Source: Cedecea sp000277545
Lineage (GTDB): Bacteria > Pseudomonadota > Gammaproteobacteria > Enterobacterales > Enterobacteriaceae
Length of the DNA: 64,000 bases
Assembly: GCA_050847315.1 (NCBI GenBank)
Contig: CP193791.1
Reading direction: 5' to 3' (one strand)
Shown: positions 62,647 through 64,000 of the stretch, piece after piece
Layout: each line of letters opens with the position of its first letter
Numbering within the stretch: position 1 is the first letter of the stretch
Notes under the pieces: generated by a model
The model's input: only the letters and a program-made list of their open reading frames with translations
Databases searched by the model: none
Told to the model about the DNA's origin: nothing
Position numbers and translations under genes: made by a program

Positions 62647-62671
62647 AAAGCCCGCGATTGCGGGCTTTTTT
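62647..62671 (+). terminator. Intrinsic terminator of guaBA
   Basis: Perfect 9-bp stem aaagcccgc/gcgggcttt with a 4-base loop and a T-run. Confidence 0.92.
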
Positions 62672-62685
62672 ATATTTGTCTTCCC

Positions 62686-63093
62686 TTACTTATGCAGCTT
62701 CAACCCCTTTATCACCTTATCCACCATCTTCTTCGGGCCACGCATTGCCAGGCCGACCAGGTTCATGCTGTCGACATCTTCCGCTTTGAACACTTCCCGG
62801 TTGGCTGCGTCATGCCCGGTGGAAAACATGGCGTGCACGTATGGGATCAGGGTTAGCTCGCGCTCCAGGCCTTTACGGTGAGCGGTTTGCAGCCCTGCGA
62901 GATCGGATTCGAAAATCAGCATCGGCTGGCCGGACAAATTGCCGTATTCGCGGCCTTTCGCATCTATGTAGGGCGCGCCCATTATTTCCGGGGAGGCGGC
63001 TGCCACGCCGGTGCCGAGAAACGCCACCACGTTCAGGCGCTGCCAGGTAGGTAAATCGTCGCGTACGATAAAGGCAATTTTGGTATCAAACAT
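62686..63093 (-). CDS. DUF2000-family protein
   Basis: 135 residues, no signal or membrane segment. Seen: DTKIAFIVRDDLPTWQRLNV at the start, MGAPYIDAKGREY, QPMLIFESDLAGLQTAHRK. These agree with the DUF2000 family, small peptidyl-tRNA hydrolase II-like folds with no proven function. Start at 63093 follows AGGA; an ATG at 63114 is in frame but lacks a ribosome site. It lies 57 bp after an AraC regulator on the same strand, a pairing I believe recurs in proteobacteria. Function unknown. Confidence 0.82.
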   Translation of the reverse strand: MFDTKIAFIVRDDLPTWQRLNVVAFLGTGVAAASPEIMGAPYIDAKGREYGNLSGQPMLIFESDLAGLQTAHRKGLERELTLIPYVHAMFSTGHDAANREVFKAEDVDSMNLVGLAMRGPKKMVDKVIKGLKLHK

Positions 63094-63150
63094 CTGTCCT
63101 GCTTCTCCGTTCATCTTTCTGAGAAAGCATCATCGAAGATAACAGGGCGG

Positions 63151-63999
63151 TCAGTATAGAACGTTTGTGCAGCGGCGCTGATAGGCGACGGGGGAGAGGC
63201 GATAGGCGCGCTGGAACCAGCGTCCCATATGGCTTTGGTCGGCAAATCCGGTTTGTGTGGCGACCAGCGCAGGCTCTTTCCCCTGTGCCAGCAGCGAACG
63301 GGCAGTGCGCAGGCGGAGTCGCACCAGGTAAGCGTGGGGCGACTGGCCAAATGCCTGCTTAAACTGGCGGTTGAGCCGGAACCTGTCGATGCCGGAGTGC
63401 AGCGCGAGTTCGTCGAGGCCGATGTCCAGATGCATACGATCGTGAAGATAATTCCGGACTTCATGCATTTGCCGAAGCGCATCGTTTGAGGTGGAAGGCG
63501 GCCTGAGGCTGATGTGACGAGAAAGCAGGGCGATAAGGTGGTCGAGCGTCTGGTCGCGGGCGAGTCGCCCTTCGCGATGGTGAACGGCAAAAAACGCCTG
63601 CTGAATAGCAATGCTTAGCTGCGGGTCGTCCGCCAGGGTGTTATGGAAAGCGGCTTCCAGCGTTGCGATGTTGCCCAGCCCGCGGCGCTGCATGTGATCG
63701 CCCACCCAGGCTTGCGGCAGGTAGAGCATCGCGTAAGTAAAGCCTTCGGCTTCGGGAGCGTGGCCGTCGTGCACCGCGCCGGGTTCAATCAGAATGGCTC
63801 TTCCCGGATGGCTGGTGTGCGTGGTGCGGTGGCAGTTAAAGCGCTGGAGCCCCTGCTGCGTAACGCCGACAAGCACTTCATCATGATCGTGCGCGTCATA
63901 AGCGTGGCCGGAGAAATGGGCGTTAATACTCTCTAAACCGCTCTCTTCATCGCGGTTGATATCAACCCAGTCGCTGCTTGTTTTGTCGCGCGTTGTCAT
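63151..63999 (-). CDS. AraC-family transcriptional regulator
   Basis: 282 residues. N-terminal cupin-like sensing domain (HAYDAHDHDEVLVGVTQQG, PGRAILIEPGAVHDGHAPE) and C-terminal double helix-turn-helix (LDELALHSGIDRFRLNRQFKQAFG; ATQTGFADQSHMGRWFQRAYRLSP). ATG at 63999 is one base from the window edge, so I cannot see its ribosome site or exclude a longer N-terminus. It probably regulates the downstream DUF2000 gene and itself. Target metabolite unknown. Confidence 0.88.
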   Translation of the reverse strand: MTTRDKTSSDWVDINRDEESGLESINAHFSGHAYDAHDHDEVLVGVTQQGLQRFNCHRTTHTSHPGRAILIEPGAVHDGHAPEAEGFTYAMLYLPQAWVGDHMQRRGLGNIATLEAAFHNTLADDPQLSIAIQQAFFAVHHREGRLARDQTLDHLIALLSRHISLRPPSTSNDALRQMHEVRNYLHDRMHLDIGLDELALHSGIDRFRLNRQFKQAFGQSPHAYLVRLRLRTARSLLAQGKEPALVATQTGFADQSHMGRWFQRAYRLSPVAYQRRCTNVLY

Positions 64000-64000
64000 C

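Overview
The window is a chromosomal backbone segment of a gamma-proteobacterium of the family Enterobacteriaceae. Nearly every protein is recognisable as the counterpart of an Escherichia coli K-12 gene, and the order follows the E. coli purL-to-guaBA region in mirror orientation. The genus cannot be fixed from this sequence alone. I see no IS element, prophage, CRISPR array, tRNA or rRNA. The one RNA gene I can support is the small RNA glmY.

Layout. 1-8165: 5'-truncated purL, a palindromic repeat element, the glmY sRNA with a sigma-54 promoter and three GlrR-type operators, then glrK-qseG-glrR and glnB. 8215-10987: divergent hmp (NsrR box) and glyA (PurR-type box). 11032-25655: a remodelled yph sugar locus. 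On the minus strand lie a ROK regulator (yphH), DoxX protein (yphA), periplasmic sugar-binding protein (yphF-like), double ATPase, two permeases, an FGGY carbohydrate kinase and a one-domain SIS isomerase. On the plus strand lie yphG, a sugar-porter MFS transporter and an aldose 1-epimerase-like protein. 25759-29933: hcaT (without any hca catabolic genes), csiE, and a DUF1007 + NicO metal-transport pair. 30032-31695: suhB and trmJ. 31696-37536: the isc operon iscRSUA-hscBA-fdx-iscX with two abutting IscR sites. 37573-48292: pepB, sseB, sseA, the alpha-2-macroglobulin lipoprotein yfhM and pbpC. 48462-57946: ndk, rlmN, rodZ, ispG, hisS, yfgM, bamB, der, yfgJ. 57952-62618: xseA divergent from guaBA. 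62686-63999: a DUF2000 protein and an AraC-family regulator.

How the genes work together. GlrK/GlrR (with the lipoprotein QseG) control glmY, whose operators and sigma-54 promoter lie just upstream of the system's own operon; GlmY links envelope state to amino-sugar synthesis. The isc operon makes Fe-S clusters, needed by IscR itself, RlmN and IspG, all encoded in the window. BamB, YfgM, RodZ, PbpC and YfhM form a dispersed envelope group. PurL, GuaB, GuaA and GlyA are purine or one-carbon genes, and PurR-type boxes are visible at glyA and guaB.

The most unusual part is 11032-25655. Compared with the E. coli yphABCDEFGH locus as I recall it, the yphC dehydrogenase is missing. In its place are a second permease, a pentulose-type FGGY kinase, an SIS-domain isomerase whose catalytic-site motifs differ from those of KdsD, and a sugar-porter MFS protein. 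This looks like a complete but unassigned sugar-phosphate pathway. Secondary points are repeated CCCTCTCCC palindromic elements, a structured leader before rodZ, and the DUF1007-NicO pair sitting where E. coli carries yfhR.
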